64,000 nt of DNA from Acidobacteriota bacterium. Lineage in GTDB: Bacteria > Acidobacteriota > UBA4820 > DSQY01. The stretch's first letter is position 1; each line of letters starts with the position of its first letter. The DNA lies in contig JAJYLT010000006.1 of the NCBI GenBank assembly GCA_021787565.1, positions 1 through 64,000 on the forward strand, given 5' to 3'. This document shows positions 33,484 through 42,121 of the stretch, piece by piece. The notes below the pieces were generated by a model. That model had not been told where the DNA came from and did not search any database. It was given only the letters and a program-made list of their open reading frames with translations. A program made the translations under genes and the position numbers.

Positions 33484-34848
33484 CTACCGGCCCTCCTCCG
33501 GGGCCTCCAGCTCGCCCAGGGCCCTCTTGAGATTGGCCCCGGCGACGCGGTACTGGAAGTCGGCGTCCACCCGCTGGGACTGGGCCTGCGCCAGGTTGGT
33601 CTCGGCGTCCAGGAGATCGGTGATGGTGCCGGCTCCCACCTTGTACCGCTCGTCGGCCATCCGCAGGCTCTCCTTTGCATCCGCGGTGAGCGCCCTTACG
33701 GCGAGGACCGCGTTGTAGGCCTCCCGGAGCCTGGCCTGGGCGTTCCAGACCTCCTGACGGACGGTCAGGGCCGCCTGGTCGCGCCGGTCTTCGGCGCGGC
33801 CCAGCTCGGTCCGGGCCTGGGCCAGGGCGTGGCCTCGGGCAAAGCCGGTGAAGACGGGAAGCCGGAGCACGATCCCGGCGGACCAGTTCTTGTCCTGCGG
33901 AAAATAGGTGCTGTCGAGGCGCCCGTAAGAGGCGGCGAGCTCGACGGTAGGCCCATAGGCACTCCGGGCGGCCCTCACGCTGGCCCGCCCCGCCTCCACC
34001 CGCCGCTCGGCGGCCTTGACCTCGGGGCGCCTGGCCTGGGCCTCGGCGAGGGCCTGGCCGGCGTCGAGGTGGGTGGGAGGTTTGACTTCAGCCCCGGCGT
34101 CCCGGATCGCCAGGGGCGTATCGGGGGAGAGGCCCATGGAGACCGCGAGGGCTCCGCGGGCCACCTCCACGTCGCTGGCGGCGTGCACCTCCGCGAGACG
34201 GGCGTTGGCCACTTCCACCCGGGCCCTGAGGACGTCCGCCAGAGGGACAGCGCCCACCGCCTTCCTGTCCTCCGCCAGCCGGAGGTGGTCCTCGCTCCGC
34301 TTCAGGCTCTGCCTCTCCACGGAGAGGTTGGCCTCCGCTGCCAGCAGGCCGTAGTAGGACGAGGTAACGTTGAGCACGAGGTCCTGGGTGTCCTGCCCGC
34401 TGACCTCCGAAGTGGCCTCGCGCGCGGCCTTGGCGCCGGCCACCTCCGCCTTTCTCAGCCCGCTGTCGAACAGGGTGTAGCTGCCCTGGAGGCCCACGCT
34501 GTACTGGTTCGTGGGGCCGATGACCGGGGAGATGGCACCGAACGGGAGGTTCTGGATGGAGTTGGGCAGGAAGGCGTGGCTCTCCCACCGGCTGTAGCCG
34601 GCCTGGAGGGCGAGCTGGGGGTAGTAAGCGGAGCGCGTCCTGCCCTCCGACTCCAGGGCGGCCGTCACGCCGGCCCGAGAGGCCTTGAGGGACGGATTGT
34701 TGGACAGGGCCGTCCGAATGCACTCCTCCAGAGAGAGGGCGGGCGAAGGGTTCGGCGCGGCGCCGGCGGAGGGAGTCGAGGCCAAGACGGCGGTGGCCAG
34801 GGCCACCATGGCGGCGGTCAGCATGGGGATGGCGAGGGGCTTGGGCAT
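33484..34848 (-). CDS. TolC-family outer membrane efflux protein
   Basis: 454 residues with a signal peptide (to about Ala30). Two outer-membrane efflux protein repeats are present: LSLEECIRTALSNNPSLKAS at the start of repeat 1 and AGQALAEAQARRPEVKAAER at the start of repeat 2, each followed by long coiled helices; the last conserved stretch is YKVGAGTITDLLDAETNLAQAQ. Such proteins form a trimeric channel across outer membrane and periplasm. It is the last gene of the tetR-hlyD-ABC operon, 12 bases after the permease stop, and completes a tripartite exporter. Confidence 0.92.
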   Translation of the reverse strand: MPKPLAIPMLTAAMVALATAVLASTPSAGAAPNPSPALSLEECIRTALSNNPSLKASRAGVTAALESEGRTRSAYYPQLALQAGYSRWESHAFLPNSIQNLPFGAISPVIGPTNQYSVGLQGSYTLFDSGLRKAEVAGAKAAREATSEVSGQDTQDLVLNVTSSYYGLLAAEANLSVERQSLKRSEDHLRLAEDRKAVGAVPLADVLRARVEVANARLAEVHAASDVEVARGALAVSMGLSPDTPLAIRDAGAEVKPPTHLDAGQALAEAQARRPEVKAAERRVEAGRASVRAARSAYGPTVELAASYGRLDSTYFPQDKNWSAGIVLRLPVFTGFARGHALAQARTELGRAEDRRDQAALTVRQEVWNAQARLREAYNAVLAVRALTADAKESLRMADERYKVGAGTITDLLDAETNLAQAQSQRVDADFQYRVAGANLKRALGELEAPEEGR

Positions 34849-34860
34849 GGAACTCTCTCC

Positions 34861-35991
34861 TTAATCCAGGGTCTTGTGGAACCGGGTCGACGCCAGAAGA
34901 AGCAGGACCGTTCCGAGGACCGCCAGGGCGGCCATCTGGGGCCAGAGCACGGAAAGCCCGACCCCCTTGAGGAACACGCCCCGGATGATCACCAGGAAAT
35001 AGCGGAGGGGATTCAGGTAGGTGAACCACTGCACGACCACCGGCATGTTGGCGATGGGGTAGATGAAGCCCGAGAGCAGGATGGCCGGCTGCATGAAGAA
35101 GAAGGCCGTCATCATGGCCTGCTGCTGCGTGCGGCTCACCGTCGAGATGAACAGGCCCACTCCGAGGGTGCTCATGAGGTAGAGGCCGGTGGAGAAGAAG
35201 AGCAGGAGGGGATCGCCCTCGATGGGCACGTCGAACCAGAAGACCGCCACGAGGCTGATGAGGATGACGTCCAGAAAGCCGATGAGGGCGAAGGGGATGG
35301 TCTTGCCGAGGATGAATTCGAGCCGGCCGATGGGCGTGACCATGATCTGCTCGATGGTCCCGATCTCCTTCTCGCGCACGATGGCCATGCTGGAGAGGAG
35401 GATGGAGATGACCATCACGAGCAGCGCGATGACGCCCGGTACGAAGTAGTCTCGGCTTTCGAGATTGGGATTGAACCAGGCGCGCTCGGACAGGACCACC
35501 GGCGGAGGGGGCGGCCGCCGGCCGGTGGCCCGGAGGACCTCCTTGGTGAGGGCCCTCTCGTTATAGTCGGCGGTGATCTGGGCGGCATATTTGAGAACGA
35601 GGCTCGCGGTGTTCGAATCGGTGCCGTCGAGGAGGAGCTGGAGGGAGGCCCGCCGCCCCGCGGCGATGTCGCCTCCGAATCCCCGGTCCACGCGGAGGAC
35701 GGCCTTGGCGGTTCCGCGGTCCAGGACGTCCCGCACCTGGGCCTCATCGTGAAGGCGGGCCACCACGTCGAAGTACCCGGAGCCGACGAAGCGATCGAGA
35801 AGGTCGCGGCTCTGCGGCGTGTTGTCCAGGTCGTAGACGGCCGTGCGTATGTCGCGCACGTCCGTGGTGACGGCGTAGCCGAAGATGAGGACCTGGACGA
35901 TGGGCACCACGATGATCACCGCGCGCATCCGCGGGTCCCTGAGGACCTGGATGAACTCCTTCTTGAGCATGTGCCTCAATCGCTCGAGCAT
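34861..35991 (-). CDS. ABC-2 type transporter permease (second of pair)
   Basis: 376 residues. An N-terminal helix (FGYAVTTDV after KEFIQVLRDPRMRAVIIVVPIVQVL), a large periplasmic domain of about 140 residues, then five membrane helices. NYFVPG-like DYFVPGVIALLVMVISILLSSMAIVREKEIGTIEQIMVTPI (in part REKEIGTIEQIMVTPIG) is the ABC-2 signature. It matches the YbhS/YbhR-type exporters of E. coli that work with an HlyD-type adaptor. It is 7 bases downstream of its paralogue and shares about the same length and layout, so the two likely form a heterodimer. Confidence 0.92.
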   Translation of the reverse strand: MLERLRHMLKKEFIQVLRDPRMRAVIIVVPIVQVLIFGYAVTTDVRDIRTAVYDLDNTPQSRDLLDRFVGSGYFDVVARLHDEAQVRDVLDRGTAKAVLRVDRGFGGDIAAGRRASLQLLLDGTDSNTASLVLKYAAQITADYNERALTKEVLRATGRRPPPPPVVLSERAWFNPNLESRDYFVPGVIALLVMVISILLSSMAIVREKEIGTIEQIMVTPIGRLEFILGKTIPFALIGFLDVILISLVAVFWFDVPIEGDPLLLFFSTGLYLMSTLGVGLFISTVSRTQQQAMMTAFFFMQPAILLSGFIYPIANMPVVVQWFTYLNPLRYFLVIIRGVFLKGVGLSVLWPQMAALAVLGTVLLLLASTRFHKTLD

Positions 35992-35998
35992 GGCCGCC

Positions 35999-37132
35999 TC
36001 ACTCCAGCTTCTTCTTGAATTTGATCAGCGAGAGGCCCAGCATCAGGGCCGCGAAGCCGAGCAGGAACACGCCCTCGCTCCAGAGCATGGAGGGCCCCAC
36101 GCCCTTGAGGTACAGACTTCTGAGCAGGAAGATGCAGTAGCGGGCCGGCACGAGGTAGGTCACGAGCTGGAGCGCCTTGGGCATGTTGGAGATGTCGAAC
36201 ATGAAGCCCGAGAGGAGGAAGGCCGGCAGGAAGGTGCTCATGAAGGCCATCTGGTTCGCGAGGAGCTGGTTCTTGGCCACGATGCTGATGAGCATGCCCA
36301 TGGAGAGCGAGCCGAGCAGGTAGATGGCCGCCATGGCGAAGACCAGGAGCACGCTGCCCCGCAACGGAACGCTGAAGAGGAACCGCCCCGCCATCACCGA
36401 CAGGACCATGTCGAGCATCCCCACCCCGAAGTAGGGGACCAGCTTGCCGATCACCAATTCCGATCCCCTGAGGGGCGTGGAGATGAGCTGCTCCATGGTC
36501 CCGGTCTCCCACTCGCGGGACACCGTGAGGGAGGTCAGGAGGGCCGCGATGAGCATCATGATCACAGCGATGAGGCCGGGCACGATGAAGTTCTTGGACT
36601 CCATCTCGGTGTTGAACCAGACCCGCGCACGCACATCCAGGGGCGGCTGGAAGGCCCGCCCGAGGGTGCGCCTGGCCAGGCGGAGGCGGATCTGCTGCGA
36701 GTAGCCCTGGGCCACCGTTTCCGCGTAGCCCATGGCGATGGCGGCCGTGTTGGCATCGCTGCCGTCGGTGATGAGCTGGACTTCCACGGACCGCCCCGAA
36801 TCCAGCCAGCGGGCGTAGTCGGCCGGTATGACGAGGGCCATCAGGGTGCGCCCATTGAGGATGGCGTTCTCGATGGCGCCGTATCCCTCCACGTGGGCCT
36901 TGACGTCGAAATAGCGCGAGCCCGAGAAGCGGCTGACGAGTTGCCGGCTCTGCGGCGTGTTGCTCTGGTCCCACACCACGAGCGGCACGTGGTCCACGTC
37001 CAAGGTGAGGGCGTAGCCGAAGAGCATGAGGAGGAAGAGCGGAAGGGCGATGGAGATGCCCAACGCCCGGGGATCCCTGAGGACGTGCAGCGTCTCCTTC
37101 CGGGCCACGGCCAGGGTGCGGCGGAGGTTCAT
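35999..37132 (-). CDS. ABC-2 type transporter permease (first of pair)
   Basis: 377 residues, paralogue of the next gene. KETLHVLRDPRALGISIALPLFLLMLFGYAL (in part) gives the first helix; a periplasmic domain of about 150 residues follows; the ABC-2 motif is SREWETGTMEQLISTPLRGSELVIGK; five more helices close the protein. The start ATG overlaps the ATPase stop by 4 bases. Expected to form the membrane half of an exporter with 34861-35991. Substrate unknown: drugs, lipids or organic toxins are all possible for this family. Confidence 0.92.
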   Translation of the reverse strand: MNLRRTLAVARKETLHVLRDPRALGISIALPLFLLMLFGYALTLDVDHVPLVVWDQSNTPQSRQLVSRFSGSRYFDVKAHVEGYGAIENAILNGRTLMALVIPADYARWLDSGRSVEVQLITDGSDANTAAIAMGYAETVAQGYSQQIRLRLARRTLGRAFQPPLDVRARVWFNTEMESKNFIVPGLIAVIMMLIAALLTSLTVSREWETGTMEQLISTPLRGSELVIGKLVPYFGVGMLDMVLSVMAGRFLFSVPLRGSVLLVFAMAAIYLLGSLSMGMLISIVAKNQLLANQMAFMSTFLPAFLLSGFMFDISNMPKALQLVTYLVPARYCIFLLRSLYLKGVGPSMLWSEGVFLLGFAALMLGLSLIKFKKKLE

Positions 37133-38112
37133 CGCGCGAACTCCTTCTGGCTCCCCTCTTCACGGTCCCGCTGTTCGATGAGGGAGACGAAGACGTCCTC
37201 CAGGCTCGGGACGATGCGCTCGATTCGCGTGACCGAATATCCCGCCGATTCAAGGGCTGCCCTGAGCGGCTGGGAGACGGCCGAGGCGTCGCTGACGATG
37301 ACGTGGAGGTCCTTCCCGAAGATGGCCGCCTCCTTGACTCCGGCCTCCCGCTCCACCAGCTCCAGGGCGTCCTGCGGCGCTCCGCAGCTCACCTGGAGGA
37401 CCTGTTCCCGCATGAAGTGGCCCTTGAGCGCACCCGGCGTGCCCAGCGCGATGAGCTGGCCGCGGTAGATCAGCCCCAGCCGGTCGCAGTACTCGGCCTC
37501 CTCCATGTAGTGGGTGGTCACGAAGATGGTCACCCCTCTCCCCGCCAGCTCGTAGATGAGGTCCCAGAAGCTCCGGCGGCTGACGGGGTCCACGCCGGAG
37601 GTGGGCTCGTCCAGGAAGAGCACCGGCGGTTCATGGAGCAGGGCGCAGCCGAGGGAGAGCCGCTGCTTCCAGCCGCCGGGAAGGAGACCCGTCCGCATCC
37701 GGCGGTGCGGCTCGAGGCCCGCCATCTGGAGCACCCAGGCCTTGCGAGCGGCCTTCTTCTCGCGGGGGATGCGGTAGATGCCACCGTAGAAGTCGATGTT
37801 CTCCTCCACCGTCAGATCTTCGTAGAGGGAGAACTTTTGGCTCATGTAGCCGATGTTCTGCTTGATCGCCTCCGGCTGGCTCTTGATGTCGAAGCCCGCC
37901 ACCGTCCCCGTGCCCGAGGTCGGTTCGAGCAGGCCGCAGAGCATGCGGATGGTGGTGGACTTCCCGGCGCCGTTGGGGCCCAGGAAGCCGAAGATCTCCC
38001 CTCTCGCCACCTCCAGGCTGACGCGGTCCACCGCCACGAAATCGCCGAACCTGCGGCTCAGTTCCTTGATCGTCACGGCGAGCGCGAGCTTCCCGGGCAG
38101 GTCGCCGTTCAT
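37129..38112 (-). CDS. ABC transporter ATP-binding protein (non-canonical signature)
   Basis: 327 residues. Walker A is GPNGAGKST, the Q-loop region YMSQKFSLYEDLTVEENIDF, and Walker B VLFLDEPTSGVDPVSR followed by the H-loop THYMEEAEYCDR. The ABC signature is LPGGWKQR instead of LSGGQ, a degenerate form also found in the second half of fused YbhF-type ATPases. The last 70 residues form the accessory domain ending in PSLEDVFVSLIE, typical of ABC-2 exporters. Together with the next ATPase it may form a heterodimer with one weakened site. Overlaps both neighbours by 4 bases. Confidence 0.94.
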   Translation of the reverse strand: MNGDLPGKLALAVTIKELSRRFGDFVAVDRVSLEVARGEIFGFLGPNGAGKSTTIRMLCGLLEPTSGTGTVAGFDIKSQPEAIKQNIGYMSQKFSLYEDLTVEENIDFYGGIYRIPREKKAARKAWVLQMAGLEPHRRMRTGLLPGGWKQRLSLGCALLHEPPVLFLDEPTSGVDPVSRRSFWDLIYELAGRGVTIFVTTHYMEEAEYCDRLGLIYRGQLIALGTPGALKGHFMREQVLQVSCGAPQDALELVEREAGVKEAAIFGKDLHVIVSDASAVSQPLRAALESAGYSVTRIERIVPSLEDVFVSLIEQRDREEGSQKEFAR

Positions 38113-39047
38113 GCCCCGCCTCCGCCGACGATGGCTATGAAGACGTCCTCCAGGGACGGCTCGGCCACCCGGATTTCAAAGAGGGAGGCGCCGGCCGCGC
38201 GCAGGGCCGCCTCCGCGGCGGAGCGGCCCCTCTCCGCGTCCTGGACCAGCAGGTGCACCTTGTCTCCGAAGACCGCCACCGAGCCGATACCGGCCGCGCG
38301 AAGCGCCTCGGAGGACTGCCTGCACTCCCCGCAGCGGATCTCGATCAGGCTTCCCTTGAGGAGACCCTTGACGCCGTCGGGCGTGTCGTACGCCAGAAGG
38401 CTCCCCTTGTGCATGAGGCCGATTCGGTTGCAGCGCTCGGCCTCGTCCAGGTAGGCCGTGGAGACAAAGATCGTGACGCGCTCCTTGAGCAGCTGGTAGA
38501 GGATGCGCCAGAAGTCCCGGCGGGAGACCGGGTCCACGCCGTTGGTGGGCTCGTCCAGGAAGAGGACCCTCGGGGTGTGCACCAGGGCGCAGGCCAGCCC
38601 GAGCTTCTGTTTCATGCCGCCGGAGAGGTCGCCGGCCCTCCGGCGCTTGAAGGGCGTCAGGTTGCTGAAGGCGAGCAGCCGCTCCACTTGCGCCCCGCGC
38701 CCCTTCTTTGGGACGCCGTAGAGCTCCGCGTAGAAGTCGATGTTCTCCATCACCGTGAGGTCGGGGTAGAGGCCGAAGCGCTGGCTCATGTAACCGATGC
38801 GCTCCTTGACGGCCTCGGGCTCCTTGCGGACGTCGAGACCGGTGACGAACGCTTCGCCCTCGGTCGGATCCAGAATGCCCGTCAGCATCCGCATGGTGGT
38901 CGTCTTTCCCGCCCCGTCCGGCCCCACGAGCCCGAAGATCTCGCCCTCGGCGACGGAAAGGGTGAGGCCGTTCACCGCGACGAGCCCTCCGAAGGCGCGG
39001 GTCAGGCCAACGGTCCGGATGGCGGACGCGGTTTCGCTCTGGCTCAT
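38109..39047 (-). CDS. ABC transporter ATP-binding protein (canonical signature)
   Basis: 312 residues. Walker A GPDGAGKTT, signature LSGGMKQK, Walker B VLFLDEPTNGVDPVSR, and the C-terminal PSLEDVFIAIV motif. Corresponds to the first half of YbhF-like double ATPases, which are here split in two genes. ATG at 39047 lies just past the hlyD stop; a longer frame reaching 39107 overlaps hlyD and adds an Arg-rich stretch without support. It overlaps the second ATPase by 4 bases, so equal synthesis is likely. Confidence 0.94.
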   Translation of the reverse strand: MSQSETASAIRTVGLTRAFGGLVAVNGLTLSVAEGEIFGLVGPDGAGKTTTMRMLTGILDPTEGEAFVTGLDVRKEPEAVKERIGYMSQRFGLYPDLTVMENIDFYAELYGVPKKGRGAQVERLLAFSNLTPFKRRRAGDLSGGMKQKLGLACALVHTPRVLFLDEPTNGVDPVSRRDFWRILYQLLKERVTIFVSTAYLDEAERCNRIGLMHKGSLLAYDTPDGVKGLLKGSLIEIRCGECRQSSEALRAAGIGSVAVFGDKVHLLVQDAERGRSAAEAALRAAGASLFEIRVAEPSLEDVFIAIVGGGGA

Positions 39048-39075
39048 GGGCGGCTCCGGCCCTCCGCGCGGGGCT

Positions 39076-40062
39076 TCACGACGAGCGCCCCGCCTCAATC
39101 TCCCCATCCGCCGGCATGCCGGGCTTGAGCTCCTGGTCGGGATTGGAGATGTCGATCTTGATCCGGTAGACGAGCTTGACGCGCTCCCGCTGGGTCTGGA
39201 CCATCTTCGGCGTGAATTCGGCCTCCGGCGAGATGAAGACGATGCGCCCCTTGTAGACCTTGCCCGGGTAGCTGTCGGTGGTGACCTTCACCTCCTGCCC
39301 GAGCTTGACGCGCCCCAGATCGGCCTCGTCGATGTAGGCCCGGAGGTAGACGTCCGTGATGTCGCCCACCGTCACCACGGGGGCCCCCGCGGCGAGGACC
39401 TCGCCCGGCTCGGCGTTCTTGGAGAGGACCACCCCCGAGAGCGGGGAGACGGCCGTCGCGTAACCGAGCTGGGTCTTCGCCAGATCCAGGGCCTGCTTCG
39501 CGGCATCGAGCCTGGCCTGCGCCTGGTCGATCTGCTCTCTCCGGTAGCCGCTCTTCATGAGGGCGTACTGTTCGGCCGCGGCGCGCCGCTGCGCCTGGGC
39601 CGTAAGGAGGGCGGCGTGGGAGGCGTCGACCTCGCGCGCCGAGATGACCTCCCGCTTGAACAGGTCCTGCTGGCGGGCGTCGTCGGCCTTGAGTCGGTTC
39701 TCCTCGGCCTCGGCGGCGTCGAGGCGCGCCTTGGCCTGGGCCACGTCCTCCTTGCGGTAGCCGGCCTCCATCTCCTTGAGGGCGGCCGCCGCGGCATCCG
39801 CGTCGGCCTGCCGGAGGGCCACCTGCTGGTTGAGGTCGGTGGCGTCGAGGCGCGCTACCACCTGGCCCGCCTTCACCGCGTCGCCCTCGTCCACGAGGCG
39901 CTCGGTCATTCTCCCGGGGATCCGGAAGGAGATCTGCGTCTCGTCGGTCTCGATGTTTCCGGAAACCTGAATGGCGCCGCCGCCGCCGCGCCCGCACGAG
40001 GCGAGCAAGAGAGCGGTGACCAGGGCAGTGGCACACGGGACGGGCAGGATTCTCCACCTCAT
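39076..40062 (-). CDS. HlyD/EmrA-type periplasmic adaptor lipoprotein
   Basis: 328 residues. The signal sequence ends in a lipobox, LLLASCGRG, so the protein is probably lipid-anchored in the inner membrane. Biotin-lipoyl half-motif GNIETDETQISFRIPGRMTERLVDEGDAVKAGQVVARLDATDL (in part FRIPGRMTERLVDEGD), a long helical hairpin of about 110 residues, then the second lipoyl half SPLSGVVLSKNAEPGEVLAAG and beta-barrel domain. It joins the ABC-2 permease to TolC. Overlaps the tetR stop (ATGA). Confidence 0.93.
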   Translation of the reverse strand: MRWRILPVPCATALVTALLLASCGRGGGGAIQVSGNIETDETQISFRIPGRMTERLVDEGDAVKAGQVVARLDATDLNQQVALRQADADAAAAALKEMEAGYRKEDVAQAKARLDAAEAEENRLKADDARQQDLFKREVISAREVDASHAALLTAQAQRRAAAEQYALMKSGYRREQIDQAQARLDAAKQALDLAKTQLGYATAVSPLSGVVLSKNAEPGEVLAAGAPVVTVGDITDVYLRAYIDEADLGRVKLGQEVKVTTDSYPGKVYKGRIVFISPEAEFTPKMVQTQRERVKLVYRIKIDISNPDQELKPGMPADGEIEAGRSS

Positions 40063-40787
40063 TGCGGTTTCTCCTTCTTCCTGATTCGGGTACGGTGGGC
40101 GGCGGGCGCCCCTCTCGTCGGGCCGCGAGGCGGGGGCTGGAACTTCCCCCGCGGGGGCCTCTCCGGCCTCGGGCGCAGGCCGTTGAGGAGCAGGTCCGCG
40201 ACCACCACGGCGGGTGAGGCCGGAAGCGGAGGCATCCCCTTGACGCCGGCCTCCGCCGCCCTCTCTCGAAGCTGGCGGGCCATGTGGTGCATCACGGTAC
40301 CCACCACGAGGAGCAGGTGGAGCGTGATGGGGCTGACCTCCCTGAGCCGGCCCTCCCGAACCCCCTCGGAGAGGATGGTCCCCTCCATCTTGAACAGCGA
40401 GGCCAGCCTTTCGAAGACCCGCCGGGAGAGATTTCGGCCGCCGGCCGAGAATTCTCGGGCCAGGATCTGGGGGTAGTGGGGATTCTCGCGGACGAGTGCG
40501 TCGAAGGTTCCGGCCAGGGCGGCGAGCTTCTCCTCCGCGTCGCCGCTCTCGGGCACGCGGCGCCCCAGCTCGGCGAAGAGCAGGTCCATCCAGCTCAGGA
40601 CCACGGCCTCGTACAGGTCGGACTTGTTGCCGACGTGGTAGTAGAGCATGGCCTTGTTCACGCCGGCGCGGCGGGCGATCGCATCCACCCGTGCGCCCGA
40701 GAAGCCGGATTCGTCGAATTCGCACGCGGCGGCTTCGAGGATGCGCGTCCTGGCGTCTTTCTTGGAGGAGCTCTCGGCACCGACCAT
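40059..40787 (-). CDS. TetR-family repressor of the efflux operon
   Basis: 242 residues. The N-terminal HTH reads RTRILEAAACEFDESGFSGA then VDAIARRAGVNKAMLYYHVGNKSDLYEAV, the TetR/AcrR pattern. The ligand-binding part is helical; the last 40 residues are Arg/Pro-rich and unusual. First gene of the operon, overlapping hlyD by 4 bases. A perfect 8-bp inverted repeat 29 bases upstream is its probable operator, so it should repress its own operon and release it when the exporter's substrate or an analogue binds. Confidence 0.92.
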   Translation of the reverse strand: MVGAESSSKKDARTRILEAAACEFDESGFSGARVDAIARRAGVNKAMLYYHVGNKSDLYEAVVLSWMDLLFAELGRRVPESGDAEEKLAALAGTFDALVRENPHYPQILAREFSAGGRNLSRRVFERLASLFKMEGTILSEGVREGRLREVSPITLHLLLVVGTVMHHMARQLRERAAEAGVKGMPPLPASPAVVVADLLLNGLRPRPERPPRGKFQPPPRGPTRGAPAAHRTRIRKKEKPQ

Positions 40788-40815
40788 GATCGCCTGCTCC
40801 AGAAATAGCTCGCTA

Positions 40816-40835
40816 GTTCAACTAGACAGTTGAAC
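40816..40835. promoter_or_regulatory. Operator palindrome of the TetR repressor
   Basis: GTTCAACT-AGAC-AGTTGAAC, perfect 8-bp arms around 4 bases, just upstream of tetR. A possible minus-strand promoter TTGCCC, about 18 bases, TCTAGT overlaps it. Confidence 0.8.
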
Positions 40836-41029
40836 CAACCATTTGGGCAATATAGTCCAACCCGCCATGAGGGTCAAGGGAGGGAACGGACCCCGGTTCA
40901 GCGGGGCGGCCGCGCCGCGAGCGGGCTTCCCGTGCTCCCCGGACACGGAAGCCGAGGCCTGCCCGCCGCCGAGCCGCTCGCGCTATACTGCCGTTCCTCG
41001 CTCAAGAGGGGGCGTACGGGGAGGCGACC

Positions 41030-42121
41030 GTGGAGGCGACCGTGGGCAGAAGGGCATACCTGATGGGGCAGAAGGCCGCCGGACGAAGCCTGGCCGCGGT
41101 GTGGCCGGCGCGCTACCCGGCGGAACTGCTCTGGGCCCACGGTATCTGCGCCGGCGAGGTGTGGGATCCGCCCGGGGATGCGGAGATGACCTTAGCCCAC
41201 CTCCAGAGTTTCGTCTGCCCCGTGGTCAGGAAGGGGTTGGGCCTCTATCTCTCCGGGACCCTCGCCCCCGTGGACCTCTTGGTATTTCCCCACACCTGCG
41301 ACAGCCTCCAGAACCTCTCCTCGCTCGTGAAGGACCTGCTCCACGAGGAAAAGCCCTGCCTCGCCTGGTATCCGCCACGGGCCTCGGGCCCGCAGGCTTT
41401 GGCGTACGCCGAGAGCCAGGTGCGGAGCCTCTCCCAGGCGCTCGACCGAGTGGTGGGGCCCATGCCGGATGGGGCGCTGGAGGAGGCCGTGGCGTGGGGG
41501 GAGCGCCGTGACGGCCTTTTGCGGGACCTTTACCGCTTGCGAGCGGAGGGCAAGCTTCGCGCGACCGCGACCGAGTTCTATGAGGCGGTCCGCTCCTGCG
41601 AGTATCTCTGGCCGGAGGAGGCGCTGGCCCGGCTGGAGGTCTTTCTGCGCGGGCGCCGCGCCGAGAAGCCCCTGTTGGAGGGGGTGCCCATCCTCCTCTC
41701 CGGGGTGCTGCCCGCCCCGGTTTCGCTTCTTCAGTGGCTGGACGGGGAAGGGATACGGATCGCCGAGGACGACCTGATCGCGTGCGGGCGCAGGGTCCTT
41801 CGCGAGCCCTTGGAGTCTCCAGCCGATCCGTGGGCGGCCCTGGCCCGGCGCCAGCTCGCCTGGCCCCCCTGCTCCACCGCCGGCTCGCCCCTCCGGGAGC
41901 GCATCGCCTTTCTGCTCCGCCTCGTGGAGCGCTCGGGCGCCCGGGGCGTTATCTTTCTGGCCATGAAGTTCTGCGAGCCCGAGGGCTTCGAGCGGCCGGC
42001 CCTCGTCGAAGCCTTGCGCGCGGAGGGGGTGCCCCTCCTCCAGGCCGAGAGCGAGCTGGAGCCTGAACCGCCCGCCTCGCTCGTGACGCGGATCCAGGCC
42101 TTCATGGAGTCGATTCCATGA
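41030..42121 (+). CDS. 2-hydroxyacyl-CoA dehydratase-family subunit (HgdB/BcrC-like, small)
   Basis: 363 residues. The N-terminal half has YPAELLWAHGICAGEVWDPP, QSFVCPVVRKGLGLYLSG and LLVFPHTCDSLQNLSSL, which match the cluster-binding cysteines of D-component subunits of the 2-hydroxyglutaryl-CoA dehydratase/benzoyl-CoA reductase superfamily. The second half holds ILLSGVLPAPVSLLQWLDG and GVIFLAMKFCEPEGFERPAL. Start is GTG at 41030 with GGGGAGG 6 bases upstream; a TATACT hexamer at 40984 may be the -10 box. Overlaps the next gene by 4 bases. Exact substrate cannot be told from sequence. Confidence 0.85.
   Translation: MEATVGRRAYLMGQKAAGRSLAAVWPARYPAELLWAHGICAGEVWDPPGDAEMTLAHLQSFVCPVVRKGLGLYLSGTLAPVDLLVFPHTCDSLQNLSSLVKDLLHEEKPCLAWYPPRASGPQALAYAESQVRSLSQALDRVVGPMPDGALEEAVAWGERRDGLLRDLYRLRAEGKLRATATEFYEAVRSCEYLWPEEALARLEVFLRGRRAEKPLLEGVPILLSGVLPAPVSLLQWLDGEGIRIAEDDLIACGRRVLREPLESPADPWAALARRQLAWPPCSTAGSPLRERIAFLLRLVERSGARGVIFLAMKFCEPEGFERPALVEALRAEGVPLLQAESELEPEPPASLVTRIQAFMESIP

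Noticed and set aside
33829-36018. 729-codon open frame on the plus strand across tolC and an ABC permease
   Set aside because: It is antiparallel to two well-supported genes and rich in Glu/Gly/His/Asp, the usual mirror of GC-rich membrane-protein codons.
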